Under the pieces are notes generated by a model. It saw only the letters and a program-made list of their open reading frames with translations, did no database searches and had not been told where the DNA came from. Position numbers and translations under genes: made by a program. A stretch of DNA of 7,773 bases from Bacteroidota bacterium (GTDB lineage: Bacteria; Bacteroidota; Bacteroidia; Cytophagales; Cyclobacteriaceae): positions 1-7,773 of the forward strand of contig QGUY01000190.1 of NCBI GenBank assembly GCA_003242315.1, read 5' to 3'. This document shows positions 1 to 6,385 of the stretch, piece after piece. The number at the start of each line of letters is the position of its first letter. Position 1 is the first letter of the stretch.

Positions 1-1
1 C

Positions 2-979
2 ATGACAAAAACAATTAGAGCTGGCATAGTAGGCGGAGCTGGATACACCGGAGGTGAAACGCTCCGGCTGCTCCTTAACCATCCCAACGTGGAGATCGCC
101 TTCGTGCACAGCAGGAGTAATGCAGGTAAACCGCTATCTGCAGTTCACCAGGACTTGTTGGGAGAAACCAACATCACGTTCACTGATTCTTTGAGCAATG
201 ACGTCGACGTTGTGTTTCTCTGTCTCGGCCACGGAGAAAGCGGCAAGTTCCTCGAACAAGATCCGTTCGCTGATTCTGTGAAGATCATCGACCTGAGTCA
301 GGACTTTCGCCATGGACAGAGCACTGCCCGCCGTACATTCGTCTACGGTTTGCCGGAGATACATCGCGAAGCTATCAAATCAGCCGGCAACATCGCCAAC
401 CCGGGATGTTTTGCTACGAACATCCTGCTCGGCTTGATTCCTCTTGCATCGAAAGGCCTGCTGGGCGAGGTATTCGCTACGGGCATCACCGGATCCACCG
501 GTGCAGGGCAACGTCTCCAGGAAACCACACATTTCACATGGCGTGCCAACAACATTTCAGCGTACAAAACGCTAACCCATCAGCACCTGAAAGAAATCCG
601 TCGCACGCTTCAGCACGCCGATAGCGCGTACGATAAACCCATACACTTCGTGCCCTGGCGCGGCGACTTTACGCGCGGCATATTCGTCAGCTCAAGCGTT
701 CGCTGTACGCTTAGTCTTGATGAAGTGAAGGACCTGTACCATACGTACTACAAGGATCATCCCTTTACGGTGGTATCCGATACGCCGATCAACCTAAAAC
801 AGGTCGTCAACACGAACAAATGCCTCGTTAACCTCGAGAAGGAAGGTGATATTCTCGTAGTGCACACAGCTCTTGACAACCTCCTCAAGGGCGCCTCGGG
901 TCAGGCCGTGCAAAATATGAATCTGATCTGCGGACTGGAGGAAACCGCAGGTCTTAAACTTAAAGCTACTGTATTTTGA
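2..979 (+). CDS. argC: N-acyl-gamma-glutamyl-phosphate reductase (ArgC)
   Basis: This cytoplasmic NADPH-dependent enzyme reduces N-acetyl- (or N-succinyl-) gamma-glutamyl phosphate to the semialdehyde, the third step of arginine synthesis. The 325-residue protein has the N-terminal dinucleotide-binding motif GIVGGAGYTGGE (residues 8-19) and the catalytic-cysteine motif NPGCFAT with Cys136. The segment HFVPWRGDFTRGI (215-227) contains the probable catalytic His215, and GASGQAVQNMN lies near the C-terminus (297-307). The TGSTGAGQR stretch and the longer VPWRGDFTRGI loop, in place of the shorter P-x-x-RGI form, resemble ArgC proteins of Bacteroidota. The ATG at base 2 gives the expected N-terminus a few residues before the Rossmann motif. 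Only one base lies upstream, so the ribosome binding site and operon promoter cannot be seen. It heads the visible operon and is followed closely by argD. It appears intact. Confidence 0.96.
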   Translation: MTKTIRAGIVGGAGYTGGETLRLLLNHPNVEIAFVHSRSNAGKPLSAVHQDLLGETNITFTDSLSNDVDVVFLCLGHGESGKFLEQDPFADSVKIIDLSQDFRHGQSTARRTFVYGLPEIHREAIKSAGNIANPGCFATNILLGLIPLASKGLLGEVFATGITGSTGAGQRLQETTHFTWRANNISAYKTLTHQHLKEIRRTLQHADSAYDKPIHFVPWRGDFTRGIFVSSSVRCTLSLDEVKDLYHTYYKDHPFTVVSDTPINLKQVVNTNKCLVNLEKEGDILVVHTALDNLLKGASGQAVQNMNLICGLEETAGLKLKATVF

Positions 980-1002
980 CAAGCGTACTTACTACAACCA
1001 AA

Positions 1003-2124
1003 ATGAACCTGTTCGACGTTTACCCGTTGTTCGACATCACACCCGTGCGCGCGGAAGGATCGTGGCTCTGGGATGATAAGGGCAACAAGTATCTCGACCT
1101 GTACGGCGGACATGCCGTAATCTCAATCGGTCACAGCCATCCTCACTACATCAAGCGGCTGACAGAACAACTCAACCGCATCGGCTACTACTCGAACAGC
1201 GTTCGAAATCCTCTTCAGGAAGAGTTCGCAGAAAAGCTTGGCGACCTTTCGGGTTATCCCGACTATCAACTCTTCCTCTGCAACTCAGGAGCGGAAGCGA
1301 ACGAGAATGCACTGAAGATTGCATCATTTCTCACGGGCAGGAAAAAGATTATAGCCTTTGAACGATCGTTTCACGGTCGTACATCCGGCGCAGTCGCAGC
1401 AACCGACAACGCAAAGATCGTGTCGCCTTTCAACGCGGGTCATGCTGTGTCGTTCATTCCGATGAATGACCGCCAGGCTCTTGATGCGGCGCTTGGAAAC
1501 GATGTTGCTGCTGTGATCATTGAGGGCATTCAAGGTGTGGGTGGCATTCGTCTTCCGGATGATGATTTCCTGCAATACCTGGAACAACGTTGCGCCGCGG
1601 TCGGTGCGATGCTCATTCTGGATGAGATACAGTCTGGCTACGGAAGAACGGGTAAGTTCTTTTCACATCAGTACACAGGGATCAGACCGCCACTCATCAC
1701 GACTGCCAAAGGTATGGCTAACGGCTTCCCGATTGGCGGTGTGCTCATTCATCCTGATGTGAAAGCATGGAGCGGTATGTTGGGAACCACGTTCGGTGGG
1801 AACTACCTCGCAGCTGCTGCCGGCCTCGCTGTGCTTGAAGTTATGGCTGAAGAGGACCTCATGACCAACGCAATGAATATTGGGAACTACCTTCTGGAAA
1901 AGTTGAAATCGTTCTCAATCGTTAATGAGGTGCGTGGCAGAGGTTTGATGATCGGCATTGATCTGCCGGAAAGCCACAAGCAGGTGAGAAGCAACCTTTT
2001 GCACCACCATCGTATATTTACCGGCGAGTCAAAACCCAATGTCGTTCGCCTGCTGCCGTCTCTGGCCATGACCCGGGAACAGGCGGACATGTTTCTTACG
2101 GCATTGAGTGAAGAACTGAAATGA
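1003..2124 (+). CDS. argD: N-acylornithine aminotransferase (ArgD), class III PLP
   Basis: This PLP enzyme transfers an amino group from glutamate to N-acyl-glutamate semialdehyde, giving N-acylornithine. Numbered from the ATG at 1003 it has 373 residues. Motifs include NSGAEANENALK (94-105, phosphate/cofactor region), FHGRT (123-127, with Arg126), DEIQSGYGRTG (207-217, Asp207 binding the pyridine nitrogen) and TTAKGMANGFP with the Schiff-base Lys236. VVRLLPSL (347-354) is the C-terminal substrate-binding segment. The start is uncertain: a TTG at 976 overlaps the argC stop and would add nine residues (MTSVLTTTK). The ATG is preferred because MNLFDVYPLFDI is the usual N-terminus of this family as I know it from Bacteroidota. 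Neither start has a clear Shine-Dalgarno. Ornithine or other omega-amino-acid aminotransferases are the alternatives, but the arg context makes ArgD much more likely. Confidence 0.94.
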   Translation: MNLFDVYPLFDITPVRAEGSWLWDDKGNKYLDLYGGHAVISIGHSHPHYIKRLTEQLNRIGYYSNSVRNPLQEEFAEKLGDLSGYPDYQLFLCNSGAEANENALKIASFLTGRKKIIAFERSFHGRTSGAVAATDNAKIVSPFNAGHAVSFIPMNDRQALDAALGNDVAAVIIEGIQGVGGIRLPDDDFLQYLEQRCAAVGAMLILDEIQSGYGRTGKFFSHQYTGIRPPLITTAKGMANGFPIGGVLIHPDVKAWSGMLGTTFGGNYLAAAAGLAVLEVMAEEDLMTNAMNIGNYLLEKLKSFSIVNEVRGRGLMIGIDLPESHKQVRSNLLHHHRIFTGESKPNVVRLLPSLAMTREQADMFLTALSEELK

Positions 2125-2131
2125 TTGACGA

Positions 2132-3085
2132 ATGAAACATTTCCTGTCCGTTGATGACGTGTCTGACCCGGAGGCGTTGGTGAATGAGGCGCTGGCGTAT
2201 AAAAAGAATCCCCACCGCGATCGGCAGCTGGGATCAGGCAAGACACTCGGCATGATATTTCTTAATCCCAGTCTTCGCACACGCGTGAGCACGCAGGTGG
2301 CGGCGAGAAACCTGGGTATGGAAGTCATTGTCTTCAACATCGACAAGGAAGGATGGCAACTGGAATTCGCCGATGGCACCGTGATGGATGGTTCGACGAC
2401 GGAGCACGTGAAGGAAGCGGCAGCTGTACTAGGTCAATATTTTGATATCCTTTCGATACGCACGTTCCCTGCGCTGCGCAACCGCGAAGAGGACTACAGC
2501 GAGCACGTGATCAACCAGTTCGTTCGCTATGCCGGCGTTCCGGTGGTGAGTCTCGAAAGCGCTACGTTGCACCCCTTGCAGAGTCTGGCTGACCTGGTAA
2601 CCATACGCGAATTGTGTGACAACGGACGGAGACCACGCGTGGTATTAACCTGGGCGCCTCATGTTCGTGCATTGCCGCAGGCGGTACCCAATTCATTCGT
2701 TCAATGGATGAACCGCTGGAACAAGGCTGACCTGGTGATCACACACCCGGAAGGGTACGAGTTGGATCCCCGCTACGCGGGCAATGCCGTTGTTGAAACC
2801 AATCAGGACAAGGCGCTGGAAGGTGCGGATTTTGTGTATGTCAAGAATTGGTCTTCGGTAAAACACTACGGACAGATTTTGAGTCGCGACCCATCGTGGA
2901 TGATCACTACAGAAAAGCTGAAGGTGACCAACCATGCAAAGGTTATGCATTGCCTTCCCGTTAGACGAAACCTCGTGATCGCGGATGATGTGCTGGACAG
3001 CGATGCATCCGTTGTTGTGCTTCAGGCTGGAAACCGCGTGTGGGCGGCGCAGGCTGTTCTAAGTGAAATCTTAAGAAAGCTCTGA
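2132..3085 (+). CDS. argF': N-acylornithine carbamoyltransferase (ArgF')
   Basis: This enzyme carbamoylates N-acetyl- or N-succinyl-ornithine to the matching N-acylcitrulline, instead of using free ornithine as classical ArgF does. The 317-residue protein has the carbamoyl-phosphate motif in the form PSLRTR (46-51), with a Leu insertion relative to the STRTR of ordinary transcarbamoylases. HPLQ (147-150), TWAPH (173-177), VPNSF (185-189), HPEGYELDP (205-213) and MHCLPVRRN (272-280) follow. As I recall it, the Bacteroides fragilis succinylornithine enzyme shares most of these and aligns without gaps through residue 96. The residue known to set acyl preference (Pro90 in that enzyme, Glu92 in the Xanthomonas acetylornithine enzyme) is Thr90 here, in MDGSTTEH (85-92), so acetyl versus succinyl cannot be assigned. 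The gene starts at ATG 7 bases after argD and ends 1 base before argB. The downstream M20 deacylase fits this pathway. Confidence 0.93.
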   Translation: MKHFLSVDDVSDPEALVNEALAYKKNPHRDRQLGSGKTLGMIFLNPSLRTRVSTQVAARNLGMEVIVFNIDKEGWQLEFADGTVMDGSTTEHVKEAAAVLGQYFDILSIRTFPALRNREEDYSEHVINQFVRYAGVPVVSLESATLHPLQSLADLVTIRELCDNGRRPRVVLTWAPHVRALPQAVPNSFVQWMNRWNKADLVITHPEGYELDPRYAGNAVVETNQDKALEGADFVYVKNWSSVKHYGQILSRDPSWMITTEKLKVTNHAKVMHCLPVRRNLVIADDVLDSDASVVVLQAGNRVWAAQAVLSEILRKL

Positions 3086-3086
3086 C

Positions 3087-3884
3087 GTGGCAAAGCAACG
3101 GCTCTTCGTTATCAAGATTGGAGGGAATGTGATCGACGATCCCAATAGCTTGTCATCGTTCCTGGATGACTTTGCCTCGATCCGTGAGAGAAAAATCCTC
3201 GTGCACGGCGGTGGGAAGATCGCAACCCGAATCGGAGAGAAGTTGGGTATCAAGCCACAATACCATATCGGCCGTCGCATAACCGATGCCGAAACAATCG
3301 GGGTGGTTACGATGGTTTATGGCGGTCTTGTCAACAAGCAGATCGTGGCGTCACTCCAGAAGCGGGGATGTCAGGCATTGGGCATGACCGGCGCGGATGG
3401 AAATCTTATACGCGCTGTGCGGCGACCCGTGAAGGATGTCGATTTCGGATTTGTGGGCGACATCACACCGGGAGACGTCAATGCGGCATTGCTGGAGAAC
3501 TTATTGGAAAGCCAGGTCGTTCCAGTAGTGGCTCCGTTGACACACAGCAATGGTGACATTTTGAATACCAATGCCGACACCATTGCGGCTGCACTTGCGA
3601 TAGCGTCAGGTTCGCGGCACGACGTGCGGCTGATCTACTGTTTTGAGAAAAAGGGAGTACTGCTTGATGTAAATGATGACAACAGCGTCATCACGCGACT
3701 TACAGAAAGCAGATACAAAGAACTCCTCGGAGGTAACGTGCTTGCTGATGGCATCCTTCCCAAACTGGAGAACGCCTTTTCGTCGATTCACCAGGGAGTC
3801 AGCGAAGTGTTGATCGGACATGCGGCGGACTTGCTGAGGAACACGGGATACGAAACAACCGGGACATTGATCACTCAAGCATAA
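3087..3884 (+). CDS. argB: N-acetylglutamate kinase (ArgB)
   Basis: This cytoplasmic amino-acid kinase phosphorylates the gamma-carboxyl of N-acylglutamate using ATP, the second step of the pathway. The 265-residue protein shows VIKIGGN with Lys10 (8-14), the glycine-rich GGGK (41-44), the substrate-binding GRRITD (62-67, Arg64), LNTNADT (159-165) with the Asn/Asp substrate and metal region, and ADGILPKL (220-227) with Lys226, the expected transition-state lysine. It starts with GTG one base after the argF' stop, suggesting translational coupling. The nearest competing start would remove the kinase N-terminus. It lacks the extra N-terminal helix of about 20 residues that arginine-inhibited hexameric ArgB proteins carry, so by family knowledge it is more like the dimeric, arginine-insensitive E. 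coli type. This is an inference from length and sequence only. Confidence 0.95.
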   Translation: MAKQRLFVIKIGGNVIDDPNSLSSFLDDFASIRERKILVHGGGKIATRIGEKLGIKPQYHIGRRITDAETIGVVTMVYGGLVNKQIVASLQKRGCQALGMTGADGNLIRAVRRPVKDVDFGFVGDITPGDVNAALLENLLESQVVPVVAPLTHSNGDILNTNADTIAAALAIASGSRHDVRLIYCFEKKGVLLDVNDDNSVITRLTESRYKELLGGNVLADGILPKLENAFSSIHQGVSEVLIGHAADLLRNTGYETTGTLITQA

Positions 3885-3907
3885 ATAAACCGGGCAGGTC
3901 GAAAATA

Positions 3908-4981
3908 ATGAGCACACAACAACTTTTTGAAGACGCGCTGAACCTGCTGCAGGAAATGATCGCCACTCCTTCCTTCAGCAAGGAGGAGGAAGAAGTGTCT
4001 TTCGTCATTGAAGATTTTTTTGAACGGCGCCACATCCACACCTATCGGAGGATGAATAACATCTGGGTGAAGAACCGGCATTTCAATCCGGAGAAGCCCA
4101 CAATTCTCCTCAATTCCCACCATGACACGGTTCGGCCTAATAGCGGCTATACGCGCGATCCGTTCAAGCCTGAGATAATTGACGGCAAGCTTTATGGACT
4201 TGGCAGCAACGACGCCGGCGGACCCCTCGTGTCGCTCATAGCTACCTTCCTGCACTATTACGATCGGGAGGACCTGGCTTACAATCTGATCATGGCCGCG
4301 ACCGCCGAGGAGGAGATATCGGGCACAAATGGTATCGAAAGCATCTGGACTTCGCTTACGCCGATCGACTTTGCCATCGTAGGAGAGCCGACGCTTTGCG
4401 GAATGGCCACAGCGGAAAAAGGCCTGATGGTGCTCGACTGTGTTGCTAAAGGCAAGCCGGGCCACGCCGCGCGGGAAGAGGGAATCAACGCCATTTACGA
4501 GGCACTGAAGGACATCGAATGGGTCCGGAATTATCGTTTCCCTGAAGTATCTGAGACTTTGGGTGAGATGAAGATGACCGTGACGATCATCAACGCTGGT
4601 CGTCAGCACAACGTGGTTCCGGCGGAATGTTCGTTCACCATTGATGTACGTGTAACTGACAAATACACGCTGGAAGAGGCATTGGAAATAATCCGGTCCA
4701 ACCTAAAAAGCACCGTCACGCCGCGTTCGATGCGCATGCGCCCTTCCGGCATCGATATGAATCATCCCCTGGTACAGTCGGCCCGTAAACTTGGGCTTAA
4801 CCTTTACGGTTCACCAACAACGTCCGACCAGGCGTTGATACCTGTGCCATCCGTCAAGATGGGGCCGGGCGATTCAGCCCGTTCACATTCGGCGGATGAG
4901 TTTATATTTGTTGACGAGATTCGAAAAGGTATCGAGACGTACATTCAGCTGTTGGATAACGTGATCCTCAAAAAGCCGTGA
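3908..4981 (+). CDS. argE: M20 zinc deacylase, probably N-acylcitrulline deacetylase/desuccinylase
   Basis: This di-zinc hydrolase of the M20 family (ArgE/DapE/CPG2 type) has 357 residues. Likely metal and catalytic residues are His71 and Asp73 (NSHHDTVRP), bridging Asp102 (GSNDAGGP), general base Glu135 with ligand Glu136 (AEEEISG), Glu160 (VGEPT) and the C-terminal His327 (SARSHSADEF). GKPGHAA (182-188, His186) marks the dimerisation-domain region that completes the active site. All key residues are present. Because the operon has an acylornithine carbamoyltransferase, the expected substrate is N-acetyl- or N-succinyl-citrulline rather than N-acetylornithine. This follows from pathway logic, not from a diagnostic residue. 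It follows argB by 23 bases with an A-rich leader (gaaaata) before the ATG, typical of genes without a Shine-Dalgarno in this phylum. A different M20 deacylase such as DapE is possible but less likely here. Confidence 0.9.
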   Translation: MSTQQLFEDALNLLQEMIATPSFSKEEEEVSFVIEDFFERRHIHTYRRMNNIWVKNRHFNPEKPTILLNSHHDTVRPNSGYTRDPFKPEIIDGKLYGLGSNDAGGPLVSLIATFLHYYDREDLAYNLIMAATAEEEISGTNGIESIWTSLTPIDFAIVGEPTLCGMATAEKGLMVLDCVAKGKPGHAAREEGINAIYEALKDIEWVRNYRFPEVSETLGEMKMTVTIINAGRQHNVVPAECSFTIDVRVTDKYTLEEALEIIRSNLKSTVTPRSMRMRPSGIDMNHPLVQSARKLGLNLYGSPTTSDQALIPVPSVKMGPGDSARSHSADEFIFVDEIRKGIETYIQLLDNVILKKP

Positions 4982-4994
4982 ACCGTAAATCATC

Positions 4995-6332
4995 ATGAAA
5001 CTCTGGCAAAAAGACAAGGCGAGCCTGAAAGAAGTCGAAACGTTTACGGTGGGCAACGACCGTGAAATGGATCGCTATCTCGCGCCCTTTGATGTCCTGG
5101 GTTCCATGGCGCACATCCGGATGCTGGAGTCGATCGGCCTCCTTACGGCCGACGAACTCACGAAACTCACCGTTGAGCTCCGAAATATCTATCATGAAAT
5201 TACCAGCGGATCGTTTAAGCTCGACGATGATGTGGAAGACATACATTCGCAAATCGAGTTAATGCTTACAAAACGGCTTGGAGATATCGGCAAGAAGATA
5301 CACAGCGGCCGTTCGCGCAATGATCAGGTCCTTGTGGATCTTCGGCTCTTCTTCCGTCATGAGATTCGGAGAGTCACCGAAGCTATGCAGCCGCTTTTCA
5401 CGTTGTTGCTTGAACTCAGCGAAAAGCACCAGGGACATCTTCTGCCAGGATATACTCACTTTCAGCTCGCGATGCCTTCCTCATTTGGATTGTGGTTTGG
5501 CGCTTACGCTGAAAGCCTGGCTGACGACCTGAATATTCTCTCCAGCGCTTACCGGATGGTGAATCGCAATCCCCTCGGGTCCGGAGCGGGATTTGGTTCT
5601 TCGTTTCCTCTCAACCGCACGATGACTACTGAGTTGCTGGGGTTTGAGGCATTGAACTATAATGTCGTGTATGCACAGATGACACGCGGCAAGGTGGAAA
5701 AGACAGTCGCGTTTGCGCTTGCCGGCATAGCTGCTACGTTGTCGAAGCTTGCGATGGATGCATGTCTTTTCATGAACCAGAACTTTGCATTCATCTCGTT
5801 TCCTGACGAGTTGACCACGGGCTCGAGCATCATGCCGCACAAGAAGAATCCGGATGTGCTGGAATTGATCCGGGCGCGTTGCAATCAGATCGCGTCAATT
5901 CCGAACAGTGTTGCTATGATGACGACCAACCTGCCGTCGGGTTATCATCGCGACATGCAGTTGCTCAAGGAAATGCTTTTCCCCGCGTTTGAAAACCTTA
6001 TCGACTGTCTCCGTATGATGACCCTCATGCTGTCTAATATCAAGGTTAGGGAAAACATTCTTGACGACGATCAGTATCGCTACCTCTTTAGCGTGGAGGA
6101 GGTGAACAAGCGCGTGCTTGCCGGTGTGCCGTTCAGGGACGCCTATCGCGAGGTGGGGAGGGAGATAGAAGCCGGAACCTACAATCCGCCGCGGATGGTT
6201 AGCCACACCCACGAAGGCAGTATCGGCAACCTTTGCAACGATCGGATACAGGTTTATTTCGAGGAAACGCTCCGCGATTTCGACTTCCACAGGGTCGATG
6301 AATGTATTGCGAATCTGCTTGGCGTTTCCTGA
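4995..6332 (+). CDS. argH: Argininosuccinate lyase (ArgH)
   Basis: This enzyme is the last step of arginine synthesis, cleaving argininosuccinate to arginine and fumarate. It belongs to the fumarase/aspartase superfamily and normally works as a tetramer. The 445-residue protein, close to the 457 of E. coli, has the N-terminal substrate region EDIHSQIE (81-88), HSGRSRNDQV (103-112), PGYTHFQLAMP (151-161) with catalytic-region His155, and the mobile signature loop GSSIMPHKKNPD (276-287), whose Ser277/Ser278 supply the catalytic serine. Two signature positions differ from the usual GYTHLQRAQP and MPQKKNPD forms. I associate these changes with Bacteroidota and see no lost catalytic residue. It starts at ATG 13 bases after the M20 gene, without a clear Shine-Dalgarno, and is the last arg gene in the operon. 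The frame is intact. Confidence 0.96.
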   Translation: MKLWQKDKASLKEVETFTVGNDREMDRYLAPFDVLGSMAHIRMLESIGLLTADELTKLTVELRNIYHEITSGSFKLDDDVEDIHSQIELMLTKRLGDIGKKIHSGRSRNDQVLVDLRLFFRHEIRRVTEAMQPLFTLLLELSEKHQGHLLPGYTHFQLAMPSSFGLWFGAYAESLADDLNILSSAYRMVNRNPLGSGAGFGSSFPLNRTMTTELLGFEALNYNVVYAQMTRGKVEKTVAFALAGIAATLSKLAMDACLFMNQNFAFISFPDELTTGSSIMPHKKNPDVLELIRARCNQIASIPNSVAMMTTNLPSGYHRDMQLLKEMLFPAFENLIDCLRMMTLMLSNIKVRENILDDDQYRYLFSVEEVNKRVLAGVPFRDAYREVGREIEAGTYNPPRMVSHTHEGSIGNLCNDRIQVYFEETLRDFDFHRVDECIANLLGVS

Positions 6333-6385
6333 TGTATGGAATTTTTCTCGTTGCCGGACAGTTGTGCTTTTTGTACAATTGATTT
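6333..6385. other. Intergenic gap between the arg operon and the protease genes
   Basis: At 53 bases this is the longest non-coding stretch in the window, and it is more AT-rich than its surroundings. No GC-rich hairpin followed by a T run is visible, so there is no convincing intrinsic terminator for the arg operon, and read-through into the protease genes is possible. It contains the candidate promoter listed separately and an 8-base palindrome, TTGTACAA (6371-6378), that overlaps the promoter's -10-like element. Confidence 0.6.
6351..6379 (+). promoter_or_regulatory. Candidate promoter for the Ste24 protease gene
   Basis: TTGCCG (6351-6356) and TACAAT (6374-6379) are separated by 17 bases, matching the sigma-70 hexamers at 4 of 6 and 5 of 6 positions. 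Read with the Bacteroidota consensus, TTG at 6351 and TACAATTG (6374-6381, versus TAnnTTTG) are 20 bases apart, also acceptable. Either reading predicts a transcription start near 6386, the first base of the Ste24 ATG, so a transcript from here would be leaderless or nearly so. Such short AT-rich matches arise by chance, so this is a weak call. Confidence 0.3.

Noticed and set aside
1887..2379. Overlapping minus-strand frames of 116-119 codons across the argD-argF' junction
   Set aside because: They cover two well-supported genes, overlap each other in different frames and resemble no known family.
2132..3085. Classical ornithine carbamoyltransferase (ArgF) or aspartate carbamoyltransferase
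   Set aside because: The PSLRTR, HPEGYELDP and MHCLPVRRN segments, and the deacylase gene placed after argB, fit the N-acylornithine subgroup instead.
3875..4609. A 244-codon open frame on the minus strand across the argB end and the first part of the M20 gene
   Set aside because: It lies opposite a gene with a complete set of M20 catalytic residues, and its translation shows no recognisable domain. It looks like an antisense shadow of the codon bias.
5895..6290. A 131-codon minus-strand open frame within argH
   Set aside because: It is fully antisense to an intact argH, with no recognisable motif and no independent leader.
6371..6378. Palindrome TTGTACAA as an operator or terminator stem
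   Set aside because: Eight AT-rich bases with no loop and no second copy occur by chance. It is too weak to call a regulator site and cannot form a terminator hairpin.
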